A DNA stretch of 64,000 nt, taken from positions 2,542,001 to 2,606,000 of the forward strand of contig NZ_LR723670.1 of assembly GCF_902502825.2 (NCBI RefSeq), written 5' to 3'. A program made the position numbers and the translations under genes. The notes under the pieces are model-generated. The model had not been told where the DNA came from. It saw only the letters and a program-made list of their open reading frames with translations, and did not search any database. This stretch comes from Pseudorhizobium flavum. GTDB taxonomy: Bacteria > Pseudomonadota > Alphaproteobacteria > Rhizobiales > Rhizobiaceae. Positions 25,574-34,361 of this stretch are shown in pieces (position 1 is the stretch's first letter; each line of letters opens with the position of its first letter).

Positions 25574-27487
25574 ATGTTTTTCAAGGACCTAAGCATTTCC
25601 AAGAAGATTGGTCTTCTTGTCGTCGTCATGGGGATTTCGTCCCTGATCATCGCCACCGTATCCGGCAGCGGCCTCTACGGGCTGCAGCGGGATCTGATCG
25701 CCGTCGGCGCTAAGGAGGAAGTTGCCCGTGAGGCCATGGACCTGCGGGTCGACATCATCGCCATCAGCCGCATGACCTACCAGCTGGCAGCCGCGCCGGA
25801 GAAGGCCGCGGACTTCCGGGCTGAAACCGACAAGCGGACAGCCGAAATGCTCGCGCGGCTCCCGAAGATCGAATCGACCGCCGACGCGGCCGAAAAGGAA
25901 CAGCTGAAGACGATCCGCGCGGCGCTGGACAATTACTTCAACGAAATCCGCTCCATGGTCGCGACCGCAGAAGCCAACCCGGGCGACACAGCAGCGATTG
26001 GCTCGGCGCTTGCTAAGGCACTGGCCGGACAGAAGGTGGTGACGGACACGGTCAAGGTCTACAGCACCTATTCCGGCGAAGCGCTGGCAAAGGAACGCCT
26101 CGAAGCGGTCTCCTCCTCCTCCACCGCAATGATGCTCGCTGCAGTGGCCGCCGTCCTCTCCATCGCGGTCGGCGCGGGTTTCAGTATCCTCGTGGCGCGC
26201 AAGGGGATCGTCTTGCCCATCCGCTCGTTGACGCAGGCGATGAGCCGCCTTGCCCAAGGGGACCTGCAGGGCACGACGATCGATGCCGAGCGCAAGGACG
26301 AGATCGGCGAGATGGCACGCGCCGTCGATGTCTTCCGCAACAATGCGCTTGCCATGCAGGAACTGAAGGCACAGGAAGCGGCGCTTCACGAGCGCAGCAG
26401 CGACCTGCAGTCCAGCATTGCCGCCGTCGTGGCCTCCGCCGTCGCCGGCGACTTCTCCGGCCGCATCAGCAAGGACTACCAGAACGAGGATCTCAACCGC
26501 TTCGCCGGCAGCGTCAACCAGCTCGTCGCCAGCGTCGACAGCGCCGTCACGGAGGTCCGCCGCGTGATCGCCGCACTCGCCGATGCCGACCTGACGCAGA
26601 GCATGAATGGCACCTTCCACGGCGCCTTCGCCGAACTGCAGGCCAATGTGAACGCCACCATGGTGACCTTGCGGGGGACCATGAACAACGTCCGCGGGGC
26701 TGCAACGACGATCAACGACAACTCCGCGGAGCTCAGCTCTGCTGCAACCGACCTTTCGAAGCGCACGGAGCAGCAGGCGGCGGCGCTGGAGGAAACGGCG
26801 GCGGCGCTCGACGAAATCACCGCGACCGTGCGCGCTGCCTCCTCGCGGGCAAACGAAGCCCGCGACATGGTCTACGAGACGCGCCAGAGTGCGGCCAAAT
26901 CCGGCGAGATCGTTCGCAGCGCCGTCGATGCCATGGGACGCATCGAGGACTCCTCCAACAGGATCAGCCAGATCATCACCGTGATCGACGAGATCGCCTT
27001 CCAGACGAACCTGCTGGCGCTCAACGCCGGCGTCGAGGCGGCCCGTGCGGGCGAAGCCGGTCGAGGCTTTGCCGTCGTCGCCCAGGAGGTCCGCGAACTG
27101 GCGCAGCGCTCCGCCAATGCGGCCAAGGAGATCAAGACCCTCATCACCGCTTCGGCATCGGAAGTGGAAGGCGGCGTTTCGCTTGTCCGCTCCACCGGCG
27201 ATGCACTCTTGGAGATCGAGAACCTCGTCAACCGCGTGAACGGCCACGTCGAGTCGATCGCCACCGCCGCCCGCGAACAGGCAACCGCCCTTGCGGAGAT
27301 CAACTCCTCGGTCAACCATATGGACCAGATGACGCAGAAGAACGCGGCCATGGTGGAAGAGACGACGGCCGCCAGCGCTACACTGGCGCAGGAGAGCGCG
27401 CAACTGCAGTCGATGCTGGCGAACTTCCGGCTCGAAGGCCAGCACCAGCCGGCCACGACAGGCCGCCGGATGCGCAACGCAGCCTGA
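25574..27487 (+). CDS. Methyl-accepting chemotaxis protein
   Basis: A 637-residue chemoreceptor: transmembrane helix at about 12-34 ([20 protein letters not shown]), a periplasmic helical sensor of about 150 residues, a second transmembrane helix ([21 protein letters not shown]), HAMP regions, and the signalling tip with [19 protein letters not shown]. The ligand domain is a small helical bundle, not a Cache or PAS type. The gene lies directly downstream of preTA, so sensing of pyrimidines or related nitrogen compounds is possible, but that is inference. Its own terminator follows at 27510. Confidence 0.93.
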   Translation: MFFKDLSISKKIGLLVVVMGISSLIIATVSGSGLYGLQRDLIAVGAKEEVAREAMDLRVDIIAISRMTYQLAAAPEKAADFRAETDKRTAEMLARLPKIESTADAAEKEQLKTIRAALDNYFNEIRSMVATAEANPGDTAAIGSALAKALAGQKVVTDTVKVYSTYSGEALAKERLEAVSSSSTAMMLAAVAAVLSIAVGAGFSILVARKGIVLPIRSLTQAMSRLAQGDLQGTTIDAERKDEIGEMARAVDVFRNNALAMQELKAQEAALHERSSDLQSSIAAVVASAVAGDFSGRISKDYQNEDLNRFAGSVNQLVASVDSAVTEVRRVIAALADADLTQSMNGTFHGAFAELQANVNATMVTLRGTMNNVRGAATTINDNSAELSSAATDLSKRTEQQAAALEETAAALDEITATVRAASSRANEARDMVYETRQSAAKSGEIVRSAVDAMGRIEDSSNRISQIITVIDEIAFQTNLLALNAGVEAARAGEAGRGFAVVAQEVRELAQRSANAAKEIKTLITASASEVEGGVSLVRSTGDALLEIENLVNRVNGHVESIATAAREQATALAEINSSVNHMDQMTQKNAAMVEETTAASATLAQESAQLQSMLANFRLEGQHQPATTGRRMRNAA

Positions 27488-27509
27488 TTCCGCTGAAGAT
27501 CCGCAAATT

Positions 27510-27536
27510 ACGGCCCGGAGCACCGCTTCGGGCCGT
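27510..27536 (+). terminator. Intrinsic terminator after chemoreceptor gene
   Basis: ACGGCCCG (27510-27517) pairs perfectly with CGGGCCGT (27529-27536), and TTGCGTTTCT follows. It lies 23 bases beyond the chemoreceptor stop. Confidence 0.7.
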
Positions 27537-27633
27537 TTGCGTTTCTACCCGCGAGGTAAGTCGCTTCGGAACAGACGGGAACAAACCTCCCCTGCTCCAC
27601 ATTGCCACGAGGTCTGCCTCAAGGAGAGCCATC

Positions 27634-29295
27634 GTGATCAGCGACCTCTGGTACAAGAACGCCGTCATCTACTGCCTGTCGGTCGAGACCTTCATGGATT
27701 CCAACGGCGACGGCGTCGGGGATTTCGAGGGACTGTCGCGCCGGCTCGACTACCTCGCGGGACTTGGCGTCAATGCGATCTGGCTGATGCCGTTCCAGGT
27801 CTCTCCCGGGAAGGATGATGGCTACGATGTTGCCGATTACTACAACATCGACCCGCGCTACGGCACGCTGGGTGATTTCGTCGACTTCACCCATGGCTGC
27901 AAGCAGCGCGGCATCCGGGTGCTGATCGATCTCGTCGTCAACCACACCTCCGACCAGCACCCCTGGTTTCAGTCGGCCCGCAGCGATCCGAACTCGCCCT
28001 ATCGCGACTGGTACCTCTGGTCGAAGAAGAAGCCGGCAAATGCCGACGAGGGAATGATCTTTCCCGGCGTCCAGGAAAGCACGTGGACCTATGACGAGAA
28101 GGCGGGCCAATACTACTTCCACCGCTTCTATGAGTTCCAGCCGGACCTGAATACCGCCAATCCGCACGTCCAGGCGGAGATCCTCAAGATCATGGGCTTC
28201 TGGATCCAGCTCGGCGTCTGCGGCTTTCGCATGGACGCTGTCCCCTTCGTGATCGCCGAGAAGGGTGCGGACATCAAGAAGCCGAAGGAGCAGTTCGAAA
28301 TGCTGCGTACCTTCCGCGAGTTTCTGCAGTGGCGGAAGGGGGATTCGATCATCCTCGGGGAAGCGAACATACTGCCGAAGGACAACATCAAGTACTTCGG
28401 CGACGATGGCGACCGCATCCAGATGATGTTCAACTTTCCGGTCAACCAGTCGCTGTTCTATGCGCTGGCGAGTGGCGACACGGAACCGATGGTCGCCGCC
28501 CTGGAGCAGACGCGCGAGAAGCCGCACACTGCGCAGTTCGGCATGTTCCTGCGCAACCACGACGAACTCGATCTCGGGCGTCTGAGCGAGGATCAGCGGC
28601 AGGCGGTCTTTGCGGCCTTCGGGCCCGAGAAGCACATGCAACTCTACGACCGCGGCATACGCCGGCGGCTCGCGCCGATGCTGGGCGGCGACCAGCGCCG
28701 TCTGGAGCTTGCCTACAGCCTGATGTTCTCGCTGCCGGGAACGCCCGTCATCCGCTATGGCGACGAGATCGGCATGGGCGACGACCTGGACCTGCCGGAG
28801 CGCAACTGCGCGCGGACACCGATGCAATGGTCTGACGAACCCCAGGGCGGCTTCACCACAAGCGACAAGCCGGTACTGCCGGTGATCTCCAAGGGACCTT
28901 TCGGCTTCGAGCACATCAACGTCGCGGAGCAGCGGCGCGATCCGGAATCCCTTCTCAACTGGATGGAGCGGCTGATCCGCATGCGCAAGGAGGCGCCGGA
29001 GATCGGCTGGGGTGACTATACCGTACTTGATCCCGTAAAGCCGGGTGTCCTCGCCATACGTTACGACTGGCGCAACAATTCCGTCCTGATCGTCCACAAC
29101 CTGAAGCCGGAGCCGGTGGAAATCCATCTCGACGTCGGCTGTGGCGAGCACGGCAACTTGCTGATCGATATTGCCGATAGCGAAAGCAGCGAGGCGGACG
29201 GCAAGGGACGCCACCGCCTGCTTCTGGAGGCCCATGCCTATCGCTGGTTCCGGGTCGGCGGCCTGGACTATCTGCTGCGCCGAACGGAGCTTTAA
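27634..29295 (+). CDS. Trehalose-synthase-like GH13 alpha-amylase family enzyme
   Basis: A 553-residue GH13 glycoside hydrolase. The catalytic barrel motifs are in order: DLVVNHTSDQH, GFRMDAVPF with the nucleophile aspartate, LGEANILPKD with the acid/base glutamate, and LRNHDELDLG with the third carboxylate. RNHDEL and NCARTPMQWS are close to trehalose synthases (maltose-trehalose isomerising TreS), so substrate is probably maltose or trehalose. It is shorter than fused TreS-Mak proteins and has no maltokinase part. The GTG start at 27634 follows AAGGAGAG. It is an osmoprotectant or sugar enzyme unrelated to the flanking pyrimidine genes. Confidence 0.82.
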   Translation: MISDLWYKNAVIYCLSVETFMDSNGDGVGDFEGLSRRLDYLAGLGVNAIWLMPFQVSPGKDDGYDVADYYNIDPRYGTLGDFVDFTHGCKQRGIRVLIDLVVNHTSDQHPWFQSARSDPNSPYRDWYLWSKKKPANADEGMIFPGVQESTWTYDEKAGQYYFHRFYEFQPDLNTANPHVQAEILKIMGFWIQLGVCGFRMDAVPFVIAEKGADIKKPKEQFEMLRTFREFLQWRKGDSIILGEANILPKDNIKYFGDDGDRIQMMFNFPVNQSLFYALASGDTEPMVAALEQTREKPHTAQFGMFLRNHDELDLGRLSEDQRQAVFAAFGPEKHMQLYDRGIRRRLAPMLGGDQRRLELAYSLMFSLPGTPVIRYGDEIGMGDDLDLPERNCARTPMQWSDEPQGGFTTSDKPVLPVISKGPFGFEHINVAEQRRDPESLLNWMERLIRMRKEAPEIGWGDYTVLDPVKPGVLAIRYDWRNNSVLIVHNLKPEPVEIHLDVGCGEHGNLLIDIADSESSEADGKGRHRLLLEAHAYRWFRVGGLDYLLRRTEL

Positions 29296-29308
29296 ACACC
29301 GTTCCTGT

Positions 29309-29953
29309 TCAAGCCTTCTTCGGGCGGAGCCCCTCGAAGAATAGTTGCTCCAGGAACCGCGCCGCGTCCTCGAAACGCCCCTCGCCCGCGCGGTTTTCGC
29401 CCAGGACGGCGCGTACCTGGACATCGAAATCGGCATAGTGCTGCGTCGTCGCCCAGATCGCGAAGATCAGGTGATAAGGATCGCAGCGCGCAATCTTGCC
29501 GTTCTTGATCCAACTGCGGATCACCTCCGCCTTCTCGTCGACCAGCGCCTTGAGCGGCCCGGTGAGATCGTCTTCGATATGCGGAGCCCCTTGCAGCATC
29601 TCGTTTGCAAAGAGCCGGCTCTCGCGCGGGAAATCCCGCGACATCTCGAGCTTGCGGCGGATATAGGACCGGATTTCCGCCTCCGGATCGCCTTCCGAGT
29701 CCAGCGCCTTCAGCGGCTCCAGCCAGGTGAACAGCATGCTCTCCAGGAGCGTCCGATAGATCGCTTCCTTCGTGCGGAAGTAATAGAGGAGGTTCGGCTT
29801 CGACATTCCGGCCGCTTCGGCGATCTGGTCTATGGTGGCACCGCGGAAGCCATTGGAGGAGAATACCTCCAGTGCGGCGTCCAGGATTCGCTCCTCCTTT
29901 TCCTCCTGGATCCGCGTCCGCCGCTGCGTCTTCGCCGCCCTCGGTACTGCCAT
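29309..29953 (-). CDS. RutR-like TetR family regulator of pyrimidine degradation
   Basis: A 214-residue TetR-type protein. The HTH (ERILDAALEVFSSNG, TIDQIAEAAGMSKPNLLYYF) and the RutR/YcdC-type C-terminal domain (SWIKNGKIARCDPYHLIFAIWATTQHYADF) match E. coli RutR, a repressor that responds to uracil and thymine. ATG at 29953 with AGGG upstream is preferred over the GTG or ATG at 30013. It is divergent from the N-carbamoyl-amino-acid hydrolase gene, with a RutR-type palindrome between them, which strongly supports control of the pathway. The ligand is inferred. Confidence 0.85.
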   Translation of the reverse strand: MAVPRAAKTQRRTRIQEEKEERILDAALEVFSSNGFRGATIDQIAEAAGMSKPNLLYYFRTKEAIYRTLLESMLFTWLEPLKALDSEGDPEAEIRSYIRRKLEMSRDFPRESRLFANEMLQGAPHIEDDLTGPLKALVDEKAEVIRSWIKNGKIARCDPYHLIFAIWATTQHYADFDVQVRAVLGENRAGEGRFEDAARFLEQLFFEGLRPKKA

Positions 29954-30022
29954 GCCCTCGCTGCCCCCAGTCCCGCCACGATCCCCCGCCACGATCCCCA
30001 CGTCCCGACGCACATCACCTTT

Positions 30023-30036
30023 TCACCCATCGGTGA
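30023..30036. promoter_or_regulatory. Inverted repeat near regulator start, possible autoregulatory operator
   Basis: TCACC-N4-GGTGA (30023-30036) lies 70 bases upstream of the RutR-like start codon on that gene's promoter side. It resembles but is shorter than the main operator at 30083. It might be a weak site for the same protein; that is a guess. Confidence 0.3.
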
Positions 30037-30082
30037 GATTCGCGATTTTTCGTCTTGAGTGGCGGCGCGGAAATTGTATGTT

Positions 30083-30098
30083 TTTACCAACCGGTCAA
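30083..30098. promoter_or_regulatory. RutR-type operator
   Basis: TTTACCAACCGGTCAA matches the RutR palindrome TTGACCAnnTGGTCAA at 12 of 14 defined positions by my count. It lies between the RutR-like gene and the hydrolase gene, 124 bases before the hydrolase start, placing both under one site. Confidence 0.7.
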
Positions 30099-30221
30099 AT
30101 TATCAGCGACAAGTCCAACAAAGGCAATGCTGAGTTTCACTGTCGACGGGGCAGGAAATAAAGAACCGGCGGGAACAGAATAGGCCGCAAGGGCGGTCCA
30201 AAACAGGTGAGGATGTAGCTG

Positions 30222-31475
30222 ATGGTGGCAGCACCCGGCGAGAACCTGCGTATCAATGGCGACAGGTTGTGGGATTCGCTCATGGAAATGGCGAAGATCG
30301 GCCCCGGCATTGCCGGCGGCAACAATCGCCAGACGTTGACGGACGCCGATGCCGAGGGCCGCAAGCTGTTCAAGGCGTGGTGCGACGACGCCGGATTGAC
30401 CATGGGTGTCGACCAGATGGGCACCATGTTCATGACCCGCGCCGGCACCGATCCCGACGCCCTACCGGTCTATATCGGCTCGCACCTCGATACGCAGCCG
30501 ACCGGCGGCAAGTATGACGGAGTCCTCGGCGTGCTCTCCGGCCTTGAGGTCGTTCGCACGCTCAACGACCTCGGCATCAGGACCAAGCATCCGATCGTCG
30601 TCACCAACTGGACGAACGAGGAAGGCGCACGCTTCGCGCCCGCCATGCTCGCCTCCGGCGTCTTTGCCGGTATCCATGACCTCGACTATGCCTATGCGCG
30701 CAAGGATCCGGACGGCAAGACGTTCGGCGACGAACTGAAGCGCATCGGCTGGGTCGGCGAGGAAGAGGTCGGCGCGCGCAAGATGCACGCCTATTTCGAA
30801 TATCATATCGAGCAGGGTCCGATCCTTGAGGCCGAGAACAAGCAGATCGGCGTCGTCACCCACTGCCAGGGACTCTGGTGGCTGGAGTTCACGCTGACCG
30901 GCCGGGAGGCTCATACGGGCTCCACGCCAATGAACATGCGCGTCAACGCCGGGCTTGCCATGAGCCGCATCCTCGAAATGGTGCAGGACGTGGCGATGGC
31001 CGAGCAGCCGGGCGCCGTCGGCGGTGTCGGGCAGATGTTCTTCTCGCCGAACTCGCGAAATGTGCTGCCGGGTAAGGTCGTCTTCACGGTCGACATCCGC
31101 ACCCCGAGCCAGGAGAAGCTCGACCGGATGCGCGCGAAGATCGAGAAGCAGGCGGCCGAGATCTGCGACAAGCTCGGCGTCGGCTGTTCGGTCGAGGCCG
31201 TCGGACATTTTGATCCGATAACCTTCGATCCGGTTCTCGTTGGTCGCGTCCGGGAAGCGGCGGAGAAGCTCGGCTACAGCCACATGGATCTCATCTCCGG
31301 TGCGGGCCACGACGCATGCTGGGCCGCCAAGGTGGCACCGGCCACGATGATCATGTGCCCCTGCGTCGGCGGCCTGTCGCACAACGAGGCGGAGGAAATC
31401 TCGAAGGAATGGGCGAGCGCCGGCGCGGACGTGCTGTTCCACGCGGTGCTAGAAACCGCGGAGATTGTCGAGTGA
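30222..31475 (+). CDS. Zn-dependent N-carbamoyl-amino-acid / beta-ureidopropionase hydrolase
   Basis: A 417-residue M20/M28-type amidohydrolase. Metal-ligand motifs are visible: GSHLDTQPTGGKYDGVLG, TNEEGARFAP, EYHIEQGP, GREAHTGSTPM and GAGHDACW. The family cleaves N-carbamoyl-beta-alanine (or N-carbamoyl-L-amino acids) to the amino acid, CO2 and ammonia. With preTA and the dihydropyrimidinase this completes the reductive route, so beta-ureidopropionase activity is the best reading. Allantoate amidohydrolases are close relatives, but the neighbours argue against that. Controlled by the RutR-type operator upstream. Confidence 0.88.
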   Translation: MVAAPGENLRINGDRLWDSLMEMAKIGPGIAGGNNRQTLTDADAEGRKLFKAWCDDAGLTMGVDQMGTMFMTRAGTDPDALPVYIGSHLDTQPTGGKYDGVLGVLSGLEVVRTLNDLGIRTKHPIVVTNWTNEEGARFAPAMLASGVFAGIHDLDYAYARKDPDGKTFGDELKRIGWVGEEEVGARKMHAYFEYHIEQGPILEAENKQIGVVTHCQGLWWLEFTLTGREAHTGSTPMNMRVNAGLAMSRILEMVQDVAMAEQPGAVGGVGQMFFSPNSRNVLPGKVVFTVDIRTPSQEKLDRMRAKIEKQAAEICDKLGVGCSVEAVGHFDPITFDPVLVGRVREAAEKLGYSHMDLISGAGHDACWAAKVAPATMIMCPCVGGLSHNEAEEISKEWASAGADVLFHAVLETAEIVE

Positions 31476-31515
31476 ACGGCGCTTCTCTATATTCGCATCG
31501 TGGAAGGATGACGCG

Positions 31516-31743
31516 ATGTCCGACAAGGTTACGAACGGGCTTATCTTTGAAACGCTCAAGCGGATCCAGGAAACGCTCGCGCTGCACACCCAATATCACC
31601 TTGAGACCAAGGAACGGCTGGGACTGGTCGAGTATCAGGTGGGGGGCCTCACCGCGCAGTACGCAAGCCTTTCGAAGCGCTTGGATCATGTGGATGAGCG
31701 CCTTACCCGAATTGAGAAGCGCCTCGACCTCGTCGAGGTCTGA
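31516..31743 (+). CDS. Small coiled-coil hypothetical protein, 75 aa
   Basis: The ATG at 31516 follows a GGA-type ribosome binding site (GAAGGATGACGCG). The product is a continuous heptad-like helix (LSKRLDHVDERLTRIEKRLDLVEV), so it should form a coiled coil. The upstream in-frame ATG at 31465 lies inside the preceding gene. It sits between the two pyrimidine-degradation enzymes and is likely cotranscribed; no function is known. Confidence 0.6.
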   Translation: MSDKVTNGLIFETLKRIQETLALHTQYHLETKERLGLVEYQVGGLTAQYASLSKRLDHVDERLTRIEKRLDLVEV

Positions 31744-31846
31744 GCGAGAAGACAACCACAGCAGACGACGAAGACGACGATAGCATAGGGCCTCCGGCCC
31801 GATGCGGCCGGTGGTCCCCCAAGAAAAAACCAGAGGGAACGGGACC

Positions 31847-33301
31847 ATGAGCACAGTGATCAAGGGCGGAACCATCGTCACCGCCGACCTGACCTACAAG
31901 GCCGACGTCAAGATCGACGGGGGCAAGATCGTCGAGATCGGCCTCAGCCTGTTCGGCGACGAGGTTCTGGACGCGACGGGCTGCTATGTCATGCCGGGCG
32001 GCATCGATCCCCATGTCCACCTCGAAATGCCCTTCATGGGCACCTACTCGGCCGACGATTTCGAAAGCGGCACGCGGGCGGCCCTTGCCGGCGGCACGAC
32101 CATGGTGGTCGACTTCTGCCTGCCTGACCCGGGCCAGTCCCTGCTTGATGCGCTGAAGCGCTGGGACAACAAGTCGACCCGCGCCAATTGCGACTATTCC
32201 TTCCACATGTCGGTCACCTGGTGGGGCGAACAGGTCTTCAACGAGATGAAGGCGGTGGTGCTGAACCACGGCATCAACACCTTCAAGCACTTCATGGCCT
32301 ACAAGGGCGCACTGATGGTGAACGACGACGAGATGTTCGCCTCCTTCCAGCGCTGTGCCGAACTCGGCGCCCTGCCCCTCGTCCATGCCGAGAACGGCGA
32401 CGTCGTCGCCGCCATGCAGCAGAAGCTGATGGATGAGGGCAATGACGGGCCGGAGGCGCACGCCTACTCGCGCCCGGCTTCGGTCGAGGGCGAGGCAACC
32501 AACCGTGCCATCATCATTGCCGACATGGCCGGCGTTCCGCTCTATGTCGTCCATACCTCCTGCGAGCAGTCGCACGAGGCGATCCGTCGGGCCCGGCAGA
32601 ACGGCATGCGCGTCTACGGCGAGCCGCTGATCCAGCACCTGACGCTCGACGAGAGCGAATATTTCGACAAGGACTGGGACCATGCGGCCCGCCGCGTCAT
32701 GAGCCCGCCCTTCCGCAACAAGCAGCACCAGGACAGTCTCTGGGCAGGCCTTGCTTCGGGCTCGCTGCAGGTCGTGGCGACCGATCATTGCGCCTTCACC
32801 ACAGACCAGAAGCGCACCGGCATCGGCGACTTCCGCAAGATCCCGAACGGCACCGGCGGGCTGGAGGATCGCATGCCGATGCTCTGGACCTATGGCGTCG
32901 CGACCGGCCGCATCACCATGAATGAATTCGTCGCGGTGACGTCCACGAACATCGCCAAGATCCTCAATGTCTATCCGCGCAAGGGCGCCATCCTCGTCGG
33001 CGCCGATGCCGATATCGTCGTCTGGGACCCGAAGCGCTCGAAGACGATCTCCGCGAAGACCCAGCAATCGGCCATCGACTACAACGTCTTCGAAGGCAAA
33101 GAAGTCGTCGGCTTGCCGCGCTATACGCTGACACGTGGTGTAGTGGCCATCGAGGAAAGCACGGTCAAGACGCAGGAAGGCCACGGCAAGTTCGTCAAGC
33201 GCGAACCTTTCCAGGCGGTCAACAAGGCGCTCTCGACCTGGAAGGAACTGACCGCCCCGCGCAAGGTGGAGCGCACCGGCATTCCGGCGAGCGGGGTTTG
33301 A
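31847..33301 (+). CDS. hydA: Dihydropyrimidinase (D-hydantoinase)
   Basis: A 484-residue cyclic amidohydrolase opening dihydrouracil or dihydrothymine to the N-carbamoyl-beta-amino acid. The metal-centre motifs are all present: GGIDPHVHLEMPFMGT, carbamylated lysine in FKHFMAYKGALMV, VHAENGD, VHTSCEQSHEAI and ATDHCAF. The ATG at 31847 follows AGAGGGAA; the upstream in-frame ATG at 31802 has no such site. It is the second enzyme of the reductive pathway. Hydantoins are also substrates of the family. Confidence 0.92.
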   Translation: MSTVIKGGTIVTADLTYKADVKIDGGKIVEIGLSLFGDEVLDATGCYVMPGGIDPHVHLEMPFMGTYSADDFESGTRAALAGGTTMVVDFCLPDPGQSLLDALKRWDNKSTRANCDYSFHMSVTWWGEQVFNEMKAVVLNHGINTFKHFMAYKGALMVNDDEMFASFQRCAELGALPLVHAENGDVVAAMQQKLMDEGNDGPEAHAYSRPASVEGEATNRAIIIADMAGVPLYVVHTSCEQSHEAIRRARQNGMRVYGEPLIQHLTLDESEYFDKDWDHAARRVMSPPFRNKQHQDSLWAGLASGSLQVVATDHCAFTTDQKRTGIGDFRKIPNGTGGLEDRMPMLWTYGVATGRITMNEFVAVTSTNIAKILNVYPRKGAILVGADADIVVWDPKRSKTISAKTQQSAIDYNVFEGKEVVGLPRYTLTRGVVAIEESTVKTQEGHGKFVKREPFQAVNKALSTWKELTAPRKVERTGIPASGV

Positions 33302-33331
33302 GATGGTGCGAATGCGTCTCGGTGTTGCTCC

Positions 33332-33379
33332 GATCTCCCCCCTTGAGGGGGAGATGTCACGAAGTGACAGAGGGGGGTA
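33332..33379. repeat. Palindromic repeat, left copy flanking DUF559 gene
   Basis: The element begins with a long hairpin ATCTCCCCC-N5-GGGGGAGAT (33333-33355), then a second stem GTCAC-N3-GTGAC (about 33356-33368), then AGAGGGGGGTA. An inverted copy lies at 33783-33830. Such elements are abundant in rhizobial genomes. Confidence 0.85.
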
Positions 33380-33396
33380 TGTTGGAGGCCTGATTT

Positions 33397-33774
33397 ATGC
33401 CTCATTTTGAGGTCGCTCCGACCAATCGAAAAAACGCCAAGCGCATGCGGCGTGCCATGACCGAGGCGGAGTTGAGGCTATGGAATGAGCTGCGGGCTCA
33501 TCGGCTCATGGGGCTGAGCTTTCGACGCCAGATGCCCATCGCGGGGTACATCGTGGACTTTGCGTGCCCAGCATACAAACTCGTCGTCGAAGTCCATGGC
33601 TCCCAACACGGTGAGGCTGACGCCATCACCTATGATCAGGCAAGGACGGGGCGGCTGGAGGCTCTCGGCTGGAAAGTCCTGCGAGTCTGGAATGACGAGG
33701 TGTTGAAACAGCCGCAGAATGTTTGCGCTGCTATCATAAGCACCATTGGGATGGAGCACTTCATTGACCGCTGA
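33397..33774 (+). CDS. DUF559 domain (Vsr-like) endonuclease
   Basis: A 125-residue protein matching the DUF559 family, which has the Vsr/PD-(D/E)XK endonuclease fold. The N-terminal AKRMRRAMTEAELRLWNELR and the strand run GLSFRRQMPIAGYIVDFACP, LVVEVHGSQHG (D...E motif) and WKVLRVWNDEVLK are characteristic. The gene is bracketed by inverted copies of a palindromic repeat only 18 and 9 bases away, suggesting that gene and repeats travel together. No role in the pyrimidine cluster is likely. Confidence 0.85.
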   Translation: MPHFEVAPTNRKNAKRMRRAMTEAELRLWNELRAHRLMGLSFRRQMPIAGYIVDFACPAYKLVVEVHGSQHGEADAITYDQARTGRLEALGWKVLRVWNDEVLKQPQNVCAAIISTIGMEHFIDR

Positions 33775-33782
33775 AGACACAC

Positions 33783-33830
33783 TACCCCCCTCTGCCCTGA
33801 CGGGCATCTCCCCCTCAAGGGGGGAGATCG
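33783..33830. repeat. Palindromic repeat, right copy, inverted relative to left
   Basis: This is the left element read on the other strand: TACCCCCCTCT, then stem GCCC-TGAC-GGGC, then the long hairpin ATCTCCCCC-N5-GGGGGAGAT. The short stem differs in sequence from the left copy (GTCAC/GTGAC there) but pairing is kept, i.e. compensatory change. The neighbouring cupin gene stops at 33839, 9 bases away, so the repeat may also terminate that transcript. Confidence 0.85.
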
Positions 33831-33838
33831 GTTGCGCC

Positions 33839-34252
33839 TCAAATCTCCACCAGCCCATCCAGTTCCGGGAGGAGCACAACGCTCTCCTGCTCGTTGGGAT
33901 CTGTCCGGGCGATGATCGCCGTGCAGGGGGTGTTGGAGAGATTAGCGGGCAGATGCGGCACGCCGGCGGGGATGTAGAAGAGTTCGCCGGCATGGACGAC
34001 GACGTGGTGCTCCAGCCGGTCGCCGTACCAGGTGTGCGCCGAGCCGGAGAGCATGTAGATCGCCGTCTCGTGGCTCTGGTGCAGATGCGCCTTGGCGCGC
34101 CCGCCCGGCGGAATGGTCAGGAGGTGCATGCAGATGCCTGTCGATCCGACTGTCTCCGCCGCAATGCCTTCGAAGTAGCTGAGCCCCTGCTTGCCGTCAT
34201 AGGTGGAGCCCGGCTTCACGATCCGGCAGGTGGGCTTCGATGACGCGTCCAT
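33839..34252 (-). CDS. Cupin domain protein
   Basis: A 137-residue single-domain cupin. The metal-binding motif is visible as HLHQSHETAIYMLSG, followed by GELFYIPAGVPHLPANL. The ATG at 34252 follows GGGAGGAA; the ORF upstream is not supported. Small cupins bind a metal and can be enzymes or sensors. It lies between hydantoinase and the ABC transporter genes on the opposite strand; the substrate cannot be read. Confidence 0.8.
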   Translation of the reverse strand: MDASSKPTCRIVKPGSTYDGKQGLSYFEGIAAETVGSTGICMHLLTIPPGGRAKAHLHQSHETAIYMLSGSAHTWYGDRLEHHVVVHAGELFYIPAGVPHLPANLSNTPCTAIIARTDPNEQESVVLLPELDGLVEI

Positions 34253-34361
34253 GGACTTCCTCCCTTGACCGGCAGCCGGCATCGCCAGGCGCCCTCTCGC
34301 CTGCAATCATAACACGCATTCGCGTTTTCGCATCCACAGAACTCATGACTGGCCGCATCCC

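Noticed and set aside
25589..27523. 644-residue minus-strand frame opposite the chemoreceptor gene
   Set aside because: It is a codon-bias shadow of a strongly supported gene, with no domain and unusual composition rich in Gly, Arg, Asp and His.
31703..33184. 493-residue minus-strand frame opposite dihydropyrimidinase
   Set aside because: It mirrors a gene with complete metal-centre motifs and has no independent evidence.
34253..34361. TPP riboswitch upstream of the THI5-like ABC transporter
   Set aside because: The binding protein resembles thiamine-precursor binders, so I looked for the CTGAGA and following conserved elements; none are present, which weakens the thiamine interpretation.
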